This document shows positions 33,737-43,800 of a DNA stretch of 64,000 nt, piece by piece. The stretch lies in the NCBI RefSeq assembly GCF_007679325.1, contig NZ_VEGI01000001.1:930001-994000 (forward strand), given 5' to 3'. The DNA is from Arthrobacter sp. U41. Lineage in GTDB: Bacteria; Actinomycetota; Actinomycetes; Actinomycetales; Micrococcaceae. The notes under the pieces are model-generated. The model was not told the DNA's origin, did not search any database, and was given only the letters and a program-made list of their open reading frames with translations. How positions within the stretch are numbered: position 1 is the stretch's first letter; every line of letters begins with the position of its first letter. Both the position numbers and the translations under genes were made by a program.

Positions 33737-35233
33737 ATGACCTCCAATCCACTTAATCCGTCCAACGGCGACGAGGAGCCCAAGGATCCGCTGGCGGAAA
33801 TGTTGAAGAACCTGATGGGCGGCCAGGGCATGGGAAACATCGACCCTGCGGAACTGGCGAAGGCCGCGGGTCTCCCGGACGACCCGAACCTCCTCGCCCA
33901 GATGTTCTCCCAGGTCCAGGCCATGATGAGCGCCCCTTCGGAGGGCCCCGTCAACTGGCAACTGGCGCACGAGAACGCCCGGCGCGTGGCAGCGAGCGGC
34001 TCCGACCCGTCCGTCACGGCGCAGCAGTCCCGCGAGGTGGATGAGGCCCTGAGGCTCGCCGAATTGTGGCTTGACCAGGTCACCGGCCTGCCGGCCACCG
34101 GTTTGATCGGCCGGGCCTGGTCCCGGGCCGAGTGGGTTGAAGAAACCCTTGGCACCTGGAAGCGCCTGACCGAACCTGTGGCCAACAGCATCGCCAATGC
34201 GCTGTCCGCGGCCATGACCGAGCAGATGCCGGAAGAGATGAAGTCCATGATGGGCGGGGCATCCTCAATGCTGCAGAACATGGGCGGCGCGATCTTCGGC
34301 ATGCAGCTGGGCCAGGCCATCGGCGCGTTGTCGGCAGAGGTGGTCAGTTCCACCGACATCGGCGTCCCGCTGGCCGACCTCGAAATGGCCCTCCTGCCCT
34401 CCAACGTGGCCAAGTTCGGCGAGGGCCTCAGCCTGCCCGAGAACGATATCCGGCTGTTCCTGGCCGTCCGGGAAGCAGCACATGCCCGGCTGTTCGTCCA
34501 GGTTCCCTGGCTGCGGGGGCACCTCCTCGGCGCGATCGAAGCGTACGCCCGCGGCATCCACATCGATACGTCCAAGATTGAGGAGCTCGCCCGCGAACTG
34601 GATCCGAGCAACCCGGAGGGCATCCAGGAGGCCCTGTCGCAGGGCGTCTTTATGCCGCAGCGCACGCCCGCCCAGGAGCAGGCGCTGGAGAAGCTGGAAA
34701 CCGCTTTGGCCCTGGTGGAGGGTTGGGTGGATGAATTGAGCTGGGCCGCCACCGAAAAGATGCTGCCCTCGGCTGCTGCGCTGCGCGAGACCGTGCGCCG
34801 CCGCCGCGCCACCGGAGGACCGGCCGAACACGCGTTCTCGTCCCTCGTGGGGCTGGAGTTGCGTCCGCGCCGGCTGCGGGAGGCCGCCGCGCTGTGGGCC
34901 TCGCTCAAGGATGAACGCGGTGTTGATGGCCGCGACGCGATCTGGCATCACCCGGACCTGTTGCCGACCGCCGAAGACTTGGAAGACCCGAAAGGATTCA
35001 GCGAACGCCGGAAACTGGCCGAGGCCAGCGACTCCGAGGTTGACGATGCGCTGCAGAAGCTGCTGAGCGGCGGATTCGACGTGCCGGAGGAGGCGGAGAC
35101 TGCCGGGGACGACACCGCGGAGCCTGATGAAACAGAGGGGCCCGGCGCAACAGACCAGTCGGGCCGCGGCGAACAGGACGGCGGACCGGAAACGGATGAC
35201 TCTCCCGGAGAGGGCGCGGGTCCGAAGCCCTAG
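33737..35233 (+). CDS. Zinc-dependent metalloprotease-like protein, DUF2342 family
   Basis: A 498-residue cytoplasmic protein of the actinobacterial DUF2342 (hydrolase/coenzyme F420-annotated) family, predicted to have a zincin-like fold. The segment LFLAVREAAHARLFVQVPWL contains the family's EAAHxRLF version of a metal-binding helix. The N-terminus is Met/Gly-rich (NLMGGQGMGNIDPAELAKAA). Conserved blocks include GMQLGQAIGALSAEVVSSTD and GWVDELSWAATEKMLPSAAA. The last ~70 residues are acidic and disordered. The function is not established in any species I know of. Single gene, ended by a bidirectional terminator. Confidence 0.85.
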   Translation: MTSNPLNPSNGDEEPKDPLAEMLKNLMGGQGMGNIDPAELAKAAGLPDDPNLLAQMFSQVQAMMSAPSEGPVNWQLAHENARRVAASGSDPSVTAQQSREVDEALRLAELWLDQVTGLPATGLIGRAWSRAEWVEETLGTWKRLTEPVANSIANALSAAMTEQMPEEMKSMMGGASSMLQNMGGAIFGMQLGQAIGALSAEVVSSTDIGVPLADLEMALLPSNVAKFGEGLSLPENDIRLFLAVREAAHARLFVQVPWLRGHLLGAIEAYARGIHIDTSKIEELARELDPSNPEGIQEALSQGVFMPQRTPAQEQALEKLETALALVEGWVDELSWAATEKMLPSAAALRETVRRRRATGGPAEHAFSSLVGLELRPRRLREAAALWASLKDERGVDGRDAIWHHPDLLPTAEDLEDPKGFSERRKLAEASDSEVDDALQKLLSGGFDVPEEAETAGDDTAEPDETEGPGATDQSGRGEQDGGPETDDSPGEGAGPKP

Positions 35234-35247
35234 CTGTTGAGCGGGAT

Positions 35248-35281
35248 AGCCCCGGCCGGAACGTCAGTTCCGGCCGGGGCT
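35248..35281. terminator. Bidirectional terminator between DUF2342 and YgjP-like genes
   Basis: A perfect 15-bp stem (35248-35262 with 35267-35281) around GTCA, followed by TTTTGTTG on the plus strand. The right arm lies inside the last codons of the minus-strand peptidase gene. Confidence 0.85.
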
Positions 35282-35917
35282 TTTGTTGTCCACGACGTCG
35301 TCGTCCAGACCGTCGTCGACATTGTCACTGCCCGGCCGCGCGAGGCCGCGCGATGTGGCGAAGGAAACCCCCTCCAGGAAGGCCTTGGCGCGGGCCGTGT
35401 CCGGATAGGCCTCGAGCAGCCGCCAGAACGCGGCGTTGTGCCCGGCCACCAGCAGGTGCGCCAGCTCGTGAAGGAGCACATAGTCGATGACCCATTGCGG
35501 CATGGGCTGAAGCTTGTCGGAGAGCCTGATGGTTCCATCCGACGGCGTCGCGGAACCCCAGCGCGAGTTCTGGTTGCTTACCCAGCGGACAGAGGACGGC
35601 ACGGCCCGTCCGCCGAAATACTTGGCGGAGAGCCCGGCGGCGTGCTCCGCCAGATCGGCGTCGTTGCGCGGCCGGCGGCGTCCCGCGCCTCGGGTCCGGC
35701 GCTCCCCCTGAAGCCGGAGTTTCTCGAGCATCCGGTGCACCCATTCCCGTTCCTGGGCGCGGCTGAAGGACGCCGGAATGGCGACCACGGCCGTGCCGTT
35801 CTCCCAGAACGCGGCCACGGTCCGACGGCGGCGGGCCGAGCGGCGCACTTCCACGGGGGCGCCGTCGGCGGTGGTCAATGGCGTGGCTGCGGGGGCGGCG
35901 GGCCTGCTGCCGGCCAT
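35264..35917 (-). CDS. YgjP-like (M48/SprT-like) zinc metallopeptidase
   Basis: A 217-residue protein. The zinc motif is clear in LLHELAHLLVAGHNAAFWRL (HExxH with the third His in GHNxxFW), preceded by the family segment VRWVSNQNSRWGSATPSDGT. The N-terminal part has RRSARRRRTVAAFWENG and AIPASFSRAQEREWVHR. Members of this group are predicted zinc peptidases of unknown substrate. Its ATG shares a base with the uvrD2 stop (TGATG at 35915-35919), so it is translationally coupled to the helicase gene. The 3' end overlaps a terminator hairpin. Confidence 0.85.
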   Translation of the reverse strand: MAGSRPAAPAATPLTTADGAPVEVRRSARRRRTVAAFWENGTAVVAIPASFSRAQEREWVHRMLEKLRLQGERRTRGAGRRRPRNDADLAEHAAGLSAKYFGGRAVPSSVRWVSNQNSRWGSATPSDGTIRLSDKLQPMPQWVIDYVLLHELAHLLVAGHNAAFWRLLEAYPDTARAKAFLEGVSFATSRGLARPGSDNVDDGLDDDVVDNKSPGRN

Positions 35918-38121
35918 CAGAGGGTGGTGCTCTCGGCCAGCACTGCCAGGACTGCTTCGCCGTATTTTTCCAGCTTGGACGGTCCCACACCCGGCAGTTT
36001 GGCGAGTTGGTCGAGGGAATCGGGCCGGGCTTCGGCAATGGCCGTCAGCGTGGCGTCGGTGAAGACCACAAAGGCGGGGACGTCGGCGTCGAGCGCCGCA
36101 TCCTTGCGCCACTGCCGGAGCGCGTCGAAGGTCTGCTCCTCGTAGCTGGGCGGGCACTGGTGGCAGCGGCCCACCTTGCGTTCGGCGCCGGAGGAGAGCA
36201 TGGTGCCGCAGACCCGGCAGGTTGCCGGTACGGCGGCCTTGCGGCGGGGTGCCGGTCCCTTGCCGCGGGCCGAGGAGCTGGCCACGGAATCGGGGCGCAG
36301 CCCGTCCAGGAAGCGCGAGGGCTTCCGGTTGGCGCGCCCGCCCGGGGTGCGCGCCGTGGACCAGGACAGGAAGAGGTGTTCCCGGGCCCGGGTGATCCCG
36401 ACGTACAGCAGGCGGCGTTCCTCATCGACCGACTCCGGGCTGTCCGCGAAGGAGATCGGCATCAGGCCCTCGCTGAGCCCCACGAGGAACACAGCATCCC
36501 ATTCGAGGCCCTTGGCGGCGTGCAGCGAGGCGAGGGTGACGCCCTGGACGGTCGGGGCGTGCTGGGCGAGGGAGCGTTCCTGGAGTTCGTTGACGAAGTC
36601 CGGGAGGCCGAACTGCCCGCCGCGGCTGATCACGAGTTCGTCGGCCAGCGCGACGAGCGCCGCGAGGGATTCCCAGCGCTCCCGGAGGGCTCCGCCACTG
36701 TGCGGGGCGGCCTCCGTATAGCCAAGCGAGGCGACGATGTCGCGGACCAGCTGGCCCAGCGGCTCGGGGCTGGCGGTCTCGGCGACGGCCCGCGTGGCGG
36801 CCCGGAGCTGCAGGATGGCGTCGCGGACCTCCTTCCGGGCAAAGAACCGTTCCCCGCCGCGCAGCTGGTAGCCGATCCCCGCGGAGGCCAGCGCCTGTTC
36901 GTAGGCTTCGGACTGGCCGTTGGTGCGGAACAGCACGGCGATCTGGCTGGCCGGGGTGCCGGCGTCGAGGAGCTCACGCACCTTGACCGCCACGGTGGCG
37001 GCCTCGGCCTCGTCGTCGGAGCATTCGGTGAACTGCGGCACCGGGCCGGGCGGGCGCTGCGCGACGAGCTGCAGCGGCGTGGCCCAGGCGTCGGCGGCCG
37101 GGCCGCCGCTGCGCCGGCCGGCCAGCAGCTCGTTGGCCAGCCGCACCACCTGCGGCGTGGAGCGGTAGTCGCGGATCAGCTTGACCACGGTGGCGTCGGG
37201 GTACTGGGCTTTGAAGCCGAGCAGGTGTTTCGGCGAGGCCCCGGTGAAGGAGTAGATGGTCTGGCTGGCGTCGCCGACGACGCAGAGCTCGTCGCGGCCG
37301 CCGAGCCACAGTTCCAGCAGCCGCTGCTGCAGCGGCGAAACGTCCTGGTATTCATCGACGACGAAGTGGCGGTACTGCTCGCGGACGGTGGCGGCGACCT
37401 TCGGGTCTTCCTGCAGGATGCCCACGGTGATCAGCAGCACGTCCTCGAAGTCGATGACATTCCGGTCGGTCTTGACGTCCTCGTAGGACTGGAAGACCCG
37501 GGCGACGGCGGTCAGGTCAAAGCCGCCCGGTGTGCCGCGGCCCTGGGCCTTTTCCAGGTAGTTGGCGGGCGTCAGCATGGAGACCTTGGCCCATTCGATT
37601 TCAGAGGCCAGGTCCCGGATCGAGGCGCGGTCCGTGCTGAGGCGCAGGCGCCGGGCGGCCTCGGCGATCATCTGGGCCTTGTGGTCCAGGAGATTGGGCA
37701 GGACTCCGCCGACGGCCTGGGGCCAGAAGAACTGGAGCTGACGCAATGCGGCCGCGTGGAACGTGCGGGCTTGGACGTTGCCGACGCCGAGGTCGCGGAG
37801 GCGGCTGCGCATTTCGGCCGCCGCCCGTGCCGTGAAAGTGACGGCAAGGAGCCGCTGCGGGCTGTACACCCCGGAGTGCACCCCGTACGCGATCCGGTGC
37901 GTGATGGCGCGGGTCTTGCCGGTTCCGGCGCCGGCAAGGACGCACATGGGTCCCTGCAGGGTGCTGGCGACCTCACGCTGCTCGGCGTCGAGGCCCCCGA
38001 GAATGCGCTCCTCGAGGGAGCGGTTGTCCGGCGCCAACGGCTCGGTGTCCGGCATATCCTCGCCGGACGTACCGGTCGTGCCGGACGGGAAGGCGCTGGA
38101 CTGGAAGATGTCTGTGTTCAC
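35917..38121 (-). CDS. uvrD2: ATP-dependent DNA helicase UvrD2 (SF1A with HRDC domain)
   Basis: A 734-residue 3'-5' helicase. Walker A is VLAGAGTGKT (residues 61-70), motif II appears as FVVDEYQDVSPLQQRL, motif III as VVGDASQTIYSFTGA, and motif VI as YVGITRAREHLFLSW. The C-terminus has the UvrD2 hallmarks: a tetracysteine zinc module (CRVCGTM...CHQCPP) followed by an HRDC domain (FDALRQWRKDAALDADVPAF, LAKLPGVGPSKLEKYG). UvrD2 is the essential helicase of mycobacteria and works in DNA repair or replication. A start at Met23 is also possible. Downstream it is coupled to the YgjP-like gene; nudC lies 93 bp upstream on the same strand. Confidence 0.93.
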   Translation of the reverse strand: MNTDIFQSSAFPSGTTGTSGEDMPDTEPLAPDNRSLEERILGGLDAEQREVASTLQGPMCVLAGAGTGKTRAITHRIAYGVHSGVYSPQRLLAVTFTARAAAEMRSRLRDLGVGNVQARTFHAAALRQLQFFWPQAVGGVLPNLLDHKAQMIAEAARRLRLSTDRASIRDLASEIEWAKVSMLTPANYLEKAQGRGTPGGFDLTAVARVFQSYEDVKTDRNVIDFEDVLLITVGILQEDPKVAATVREQYRHFVVDEYQDVSPLQQRLLELWLGGRDELCVVGDASQTIYSFTGASPKHLLGFKAQYPDATVVKLIRDYRSTPQVVRLANELLAGRRSGGPAADAWATPLQLVAQRPPGPVPQFTECSDDEAEAATVAVKVRELLDAGTPASQIAVLFRTNGQSEAYEQALASAGIGYQLRGGERFFARKEVRDAILQLRAATRAVAETASPEPLGQLVRDIVASLGYTEAAPHSGGALRERWESLAALVALADELVISRGGQFGLPDFVNELQERSLAQHAPTVQGVTLASLHAAKGLEWDAVFLVGLSEGLMPISFADSPESVDEERRLLYVGITRAREHLFLSWSTARTPGGRANRKPSRFLDGLRPDSVASSSARGKGPAPRRKAAVPATCRVCGTMLSSGAERKVGRCHQCPPSYEEQTFDALRQWRKDAALDADVPAFVVFTDATLTAIAEARPDSLDQLAKLPGVGPSKLEKYGEAVLAVLAESTTL

Positions 38122-38214
38122 TGTTGCTGCTCAGCCGTTCGAGGGTTTCCGGTGGAGGCTCCGCGGTGGTGGACCCGCGGCCCGGCGGTGCCGATAAGTG
38201 CTGTCACGATCGCG

Positions 38215-39282
38215 TCACGGGTTGTCCGGGCGGTCCTGGATGGCGCCGCCGTACCAGTGCTCAATCAGGGACCGTGCGATGGACAGTCTGCTGGAAATGA
38301 CGATTTCGCCGCTGAGCACCGCTTCCTGCAGTTCGCTCCGGCTGAACCAGCGTGCCCGGGTGACTTCGACGCCGTCGGGCGTGGCGTCCGTGTCCGCGGT
38401 GGTGGCCGTGAAGCCGAGCATCAGGGAGGCCGGGAAGGGCCACGACTGGGAGCCGAGGTACTGGCAGGCGGTGACGCGCACGCCGACTTCCTCGCCGATT
38501 TCCCGGACCACCGCTTGTTCCAGCGACTCCCCCGGTTCGACGAAGCCGGCGAGGGTGGAATAGTTGCGGGCGTCGAGCGGGCCGCCGCCGCCGAGCAGCA
38601 GGCGCCCGTCGGCGCCGACCACCGTGACAATGATGGCGGGATCGGTGCGGGGGTAATGCTCTGAGCCGTCGGAGGGGCAGCGGCGGACCCAGCCCCCGGC
38701 CTCCGGCACGGTGGCCGTCCCGCAGCGCGGGCAGTGGGTGTGGGTGGCGTGCCAGTTGGCGATGGCGCTGGCTTCAACAAAGATGGCGGTATCAGTGGGG
38801 TTCAGCGTGGCCGCGACGTCACGGAATCCCGCCCACTGCGCGCCATCGGGGATGCCGGCGATATGGGCTTCGAATTCCTCGGCCTGGACTTCGAACTGCT
38901 GCGGCAGGAGGAAAAGGACCAGTTCGGTGCCCACCTCCAGGTCCGAGCCGGGCATGGCGGAGCCCAGGTAAATCAGCTGTTCCGGGGCGTAAGGTGTGTC
39001 CTGCAGGTGCCGGGCCAGTTCGGCGGCGTTCAGCAGGACCAGGCTGCTGCCGTTGACCAGGGCCTGCCGGCCGGACAGCACCATGGCCAGTGCGGCGCCG
39101 GAGTGCAGGAGCTCCTGGAGCATCCCGGGCTTGAGCCGTGCGGCGGAGCCGCGGTCAATCAGCGCCGGGCGCACCGGAAGGACGGTGTCCAAAAGATGGT
39201 TGGCGGCCAGGCCGGCGTGCGGGGAGTTTGACGTGCCCGACGGGGCCTGACTGTTGGGGGCCGGTGACTCCGCAAGACTCAT
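38215..39282 (-). CDS. nudC: NAD+ diphosphatase / RNA deNADding enzyme NudC
   Basis: A 355-residue Nudix hydrolase that cleaves NAD(H) and can remove NAD caps from RNA. The Nudix box is GFVEPGESLEQAVVREIGEE, and the NudC signature SQSWPFPASLMLGF follows. The zinc ribbon is HCPRCGTATV...RRCPSDGSEH; the fourth ligand is not a cysteine and may be the His. The N-terminal NUDIX-like domain (residues about 30-165) is divergent. Start choice is uncertain: ATG at 39282 gives MSLAESPAP; ATG at 39318 gives a 12-residue longer form preceded by GGGGA. It is divergent from the phosphotransferase gene. Confidence 0.9.
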   Translation of the reverse strand: MSLAESPAPNSQAPSGTSNSPHAGLAANHLLDTVLPVRPALIDRGSAARLKPGMLQELLHSGAALAMVLSGRQALVNGSSLVLLNAAELARHLQDTPYAPEQLIYLGSAMPGSDLEVGTELVLFLLPQQFEVQAEEFEAHIAGIPDGAQWAGFRDVAATLNPTDTAIFVEASAIANWHATHTHCPRCGTATVPEAGGWVRRCPSDGSEHYPRTDPAIIVTVVGADGRLLLGGGGPLDARNYSTLAGFVEPGESLEQAVVREIGEEVGVRVTACQYLGSQSWPFPASLMLGFTATTADTDATPDGVEVTRARWFSRSELQEAVLSGEIVISSRLSIARSLIEHWYGGAIQDRPDNP

Positions 39283-39472
39283 GTACCCACCGTACTGACT
39301 CGCGCTGACAAATGACATTTTTCCCCGGCGTATGTGGGCATCCGCACGTGCCGCGGGCACGGTGGTCCCGGACCGGCGTGGCGGCGTCGCCCGGGGCGCA
39401 ATTTATTCCCGATCTTTCAGACTCGCCGTGGTGCATCGCGGTCTTGGGCGCCGCTCAATCTACCGTGGAAGA

Positions 39473-40813
39473 GTGAGAAGAAAACCAATCGAACTGGCAG
39501 CTGTGGCAACCGCGGCAGTCCCCGGACTGACCCCGACCGCCGTTAGCTCTGCGCCCGACGATCCGGCGGACTTCGACTCGGCCCTCCTCCTGGATTCCGA
39601 GGGCAAGCGCTGGCGCGTCCGCTCGCCGCGCCACGCCGAGGCCAGCGCCCGGCTGGAAACGGAATTCCTGGTGCTGCGGGCCTTCGCACCCGGCATCCGG
39701 GCCGAACTCCCGTTCCTCATGCCCACGGTTGCCGGCACCGTCCGGCAGGGACCGTTGAGCACGTTTGTCTACTCCCACCTGGCCGGGTCCACCCGGTCCG
39801 TCGAGGACCTCGGCGCCGCGTCCCCCGCCGTTGCCCGCGAGATCGGCGCGGCCCTCGCCGCCATCCACGATTTGCCGCACTCGCTGGTGAGCAACGCCGA
39901 TCTGCCCAGCTACACTCCCAACGAGTTCCGCCAGCGCCGCCTTAACGAACTGGACCAGGCCGCGACCACCGGCAAGATCCCGCCACTGCTGCTCCGCCGT
40001 TGGGAACACGCCCTCGAGGACGTCTCCCTGTGGCGCTTCAACCCCTGCGTGGTCCACGGGGATCTCCACGAGGACAACCTGCTGGTCGACGGCGACCGTG
40101 TCACGGCCGTGACAGGCTGGACCGATCTGCGTATCGGCGACCCGGCTGACGACATGGCCTGGCTGGTTGCCTCCAACGACCAGGACTTTGTGGATGCCGT
40201 CCTAGGGCACTACACCTCCGCCCGGCGCGATGTGCCCGACGCCCATCTGCTGCGGCGTGCAGCGCTCTCCGCCGAATTCGCCTTGGCGCAATACCTCGTC
40301 AAGGGCCTCGCCGCCGGGAACGAAGAAATGATCGGCGAAGCCGAATCGATGCTCACCGTGCTCGCCGAGGACGTCGCGGAACACGGCGGGCAGCCGATCA
40401 GCGTGGAACCCCTCCCCCAGCCTGCACCCGCCCCGGAATCTGGCGATAGCCCATCCCGGGACAACGGACCGGACACGGCGCCGCATAGGGCGCCGGATCA
40501 GCCGCCGGTCCCGGCTGTCAGCAAGGTGACCCTGCTGGCCCCGGACACGGTCTCCGGACTCTCCGCCGTTCCCACCAGCAGCGCAATGCCTGCCGTGCAG
40601 GTGACGCCGATCCCCGTCGACGAGCCGACCGCCGACGACGACGCCTCCAACGACAGTGCCTCCGACGAGAGTGCCTCCGACGACGGCCCGGAAGACACCT
40701 CAACCCAGTCGATCGCCGTTGTCCGGGAAAACAGCCCTGCCCCGGCAGACGGCCCGGATGCTGAAGACACCTCGACCACCGCTCTCACGGTGGTCGACGC
40801 GAAATTCCGCTAG
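39473..40813 (+). CDS. Aminoglycoside-phosphotransferase-like kinase with acidic tail
   Basis: A 446-residue protein of the APH/choline-kinase fold. The catalytic loop is VVHGDLHEDNLLVDGD, followed by the metal-binding stretch TDLRIGDPADDMAWLV. The N-lobe is at residues about 1-130. From about residue 310 it becomes a Pro-rich and then strongly acidic Asp/Ser/Glu tail (DDASNDSASDESASDDGPED), unusual for the family. Genuine APH resistance enzymes are shorter, so this is more likely a housekeeping kinase (for example macrolide- or maltose-kinase-like) of unknown substrate. The GTG at 39473 follows GGAAGA. Its TAG stop is interlocked with the adnB stop. Confidence 0.78.
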   Translation: MRRKPIELAAVATAAVPGLTPTAVSSAPDDPADFDSALLLDSEGKRWRVRSPRHAEASARLETEFLVLRAFAPGIRAELPFLMPTVAGTVRQGPLSTFVYSHLAGSTRSVEDLGAASPAVAREIGAALAAIHDLPHSLVSNADLPSYTPNEFRQRRLNELDQAATTGKIPPLLLRRWEHALEDVSLWRFNPCVVHGDLHEDNLLVDGDRVTAVTGWTDLRIGDPADDMAWLVASNDQDFVDAVLGHYTSARRDVPDAHLLRRAALSAEFALAQYLVKGLAAGNEEMIGEAESMLTVLAEDVAEHGGQPISVEPLPQPAPAPESGDSPSRDNGPDTAPHRAPDQPPVPAVSKVTLLAPDTVSGLSAVPTSSAMPAVQVTPIPVDEPTADDDASNDSASDESASDDGPEDTSTQSIAVVRENSPAPADGPDAEDTSTTALTVVDAKFR

Positions 40814-43800
40814 CCCCTCCCCAGGGCCGCGGCCACGATCTCTTCGAGCCGCTCCGCTGAGCCCAGATCGTGCGGCCGGACCACCTGGTTGTCCGCCACG
40901 TAGTAGAAAGCCGCCCGGACCTGGTCGAGGGGGACGTTCTTGAGCCGGGCCCAGGCCAGCCGGTAGACGGCCAGCTGGACAGCCTTGGTCTTCAGCTGGG
41001 CCGCAGACGGACGGCGGCCGGTCTTCCAGTCCACCAGGTCCCAGCCGCCGTCGGCATCGCGGAAGACGGCATCGATCCGGCCGCGGACCACCACGTCACC
41101 GATCCGGGTCTCCACCGGCACCTCGACGTGGGCCGGGGCGCGGTTGGCCCACTCGGACTGCCGGAAGGTCTCCACCATAGTGTCCAGGCCGTAGGCCTCG
41201 TCGATGTGATCATCGGAGCCCGCCGCCTCGCCGAGGTCCAACATGCCTGCAGTACCGAAGTACTCCTCCACCCACGCGTGGAAGGCCGTCCCTTTGCGGG
41301 CGGACATCCCCGGTTCCCGCGGTACCGGACGCCGCAGCCGGGCGACGACGGAGCCGGCGTCGTCCTCGAGGTCCACCAGGGTGGACGCGGAGATGTGGCC
41401 GGGCAGGTGCACATCCTGTACCAGGGTCCGGCGGGAGCGGCGCTCCAGCAGGGTCGCGGCCTCGAGCGCCCAGCCGCCGGCCGGCCCGCGCAGCGGGCGG
41501 CCCTGGCGTGGCCCGGTGCTGCCTGCATCGGCAATGGCGTCCAGAAGCACCCCGGAGTCCAAAGAGTCCAGCACCCGCTCCGCCGCGGACCGCATCGCCG
41601 CCCGCCGGCCCGGAACCAGCCGCAGCCGCGCACCCGTGCGCGGATCGGTCGGCCCTTCGAGCGGGTCATACGGCCAGCCGGCAACCTCCAGTTCCGAGGT
41701 CAGCGGGCTCTCCTCCGGCAGCGATTCCTCGCTGACGGACAGCGGGTGGATCGCAGCGGCGCCGTCGGCGGTGAGTACTTCGAGCTCGGCCAGGAAAGGC
41801 GACATGTCCGCCATTCCGGCGCGGGAACCCACCCAGGCGGCGCTGGACACCCAGAGCACGTGTTTGGCCCGGGTGTAGGCCACGTAGGCCAGCCGCCGTT
41901 CCTCGGCCTCGCCGTGGACCTGCACGGCGGACTTGAATTCCTTCTCGGCGTCGAGCCAGCCTTTCTGGTCCGGGTGTTCAAGGTTCCATTGCGGCAGGTC
42001 CGCGCGGTCCCCGCGCAGCGGCCAGGGCAACGCGGCGCTGCCGCTGCTCCAGCGCGAATCCCGGCTGCTGGGGAAGGCCCCGGCGTTGAGCCCGGGCACA
42101 AAAACCACGTCCCATTCCAGGCCCTTGGAGGCGTGGACGGTCAGCAGCTGCACCGCTTCGTGGTTGACTTCCGGCGCGGCGGCGTCGAGACCGTTCTCCT
42201 CGGCGGCTGCCGCCTCCAGCCAGGCCAGGAAGGCCAGCACATCAACGCGCTGGGACGTGTACAGGAACCCGGCGGCGGCGTCTTGGAAGGCGTCCAGGTT
42301 GCGGCGGGCCTGATGGATGCTGGTCCCGGGACGTGCGGCCACTTCGATGTCGAGAAGCATGGCCCGCTCCACCTCACCCAGGAGTGTTGTGAGGTCGTCC
42401 CCCATGTAACCACGCAGCTCCCGGAGTTCCGCCGAGAGCCGGTGGAGCCGCTCCAGAGCTTCGGGGCTGAGCTGGCGGCCGTGCGCGGAGGTCCAGTCCT
42501 CGCGTGGCAGCCAGTCGAGGGCCTCGACGAGGCTGGCGGCGTCCGTGAGGTCGCCCTCGATCACGGGAGCCTCGGCCCCGCCGTCGTCGGCGTCCTCATC
42601 CATGGTTCCGGACCGGCCTCGGCGCCGGGCGAGGAAGCTGGACCAGTCCCGCAGGGCCATCAGGTCCGCGGCGCCAATCCGCCAGCGCGCCCCGGCGAGC
42701 AGGCGCATCAGCGAATCCGAGCGGCCCGGATCGGCCAGCACCCGGAGGGTCGCGACAAGGTCGACAATCTCGGGGGTGTCCAGGAGGCCGCCGAGGCCGA
42801 CGATCTCATACGGAATCCCGCGCACCTCGAATTCGCGCCGGATGCATTCCATCTGGGCGCGCCGGCGGCACAGCACGGCCATGGCAGGAGGCTCAGGCTC
42901 GGCTGCGGACCCGTCAAAATCAGTCACCCGGAACTTCAACACGTCGTCCGCGATCGCCGCGGCCTCGTCCTCGTCGGTGCCAAAGCGCCCCATCACCACA
43001 CGGCCCTGGACCGCGGCCGGACTCGGTTGCAGCGGCGGAACTTCGACGCTCCCGGCGGTGTCCCGCTCGCCGGCCGGTCCGGTCCGGGCTGCGGCCTTGC
43101 TGAGGGGTGCGGAGATGGCGTTGGCGGCGGCAAGGATGTTCCGGCCGTTGCGCCACGCCGTGGTGAGGTACGACGTGGGCGCCACGGCAAAGCGGGCAGA
43201 GTTGCCGGCGTCGGCAGTGCCGTCTTCGGAGGCGCTGTCCTCGGCGGTGCCACCGCCGGGCAGCCGGACCGGGAATTCGCGGACGAAGTGGAAGAGCTGG
43301 CCGGCGGAGGCGCCGCGGAACCCGTAGATGGACTGGTTCGGATCCCCGACCGCAGTGACGGCGTGGCCGTCACCGAACAGCCGGGAGAAGAGGACCAGCT
43401 GGGCGTGCGAGGTGTCCTGGAACTCGTCCAGCAGGACCACCTTGTACTTCTGGCGTTCGGTTTCCGCGGCCACCGGGATCTGGTCGGCGACGCGGGCGGC
43501 GAGGGCCACGAGGTCGCCGAAGTCCAGGGCGCCGCGGGCGCGTTTGGCGTCCGTGTAGCGCCCCACCATCTCCGCGACGCTGGCCCGGGTGCGGAGCATT
43601 CCGCTGAGCTCGGCCGCGGCCTGGCTGGGGTTCTTCTTGGCCGTGGCGACGTAGGGCAGCGACTCGAACTCGGCCACCCGGTCCAGCAGCCAGCCGCGGA
43701 CCCCGGACGGGTCCTGGAGATGTTCAGCGCACTCGCCGGCGTGCTGGATGACGGCCTTGACCAGGGTGGACTTGGCGGAGCGGAAGTGTTCGTAGTCGCC

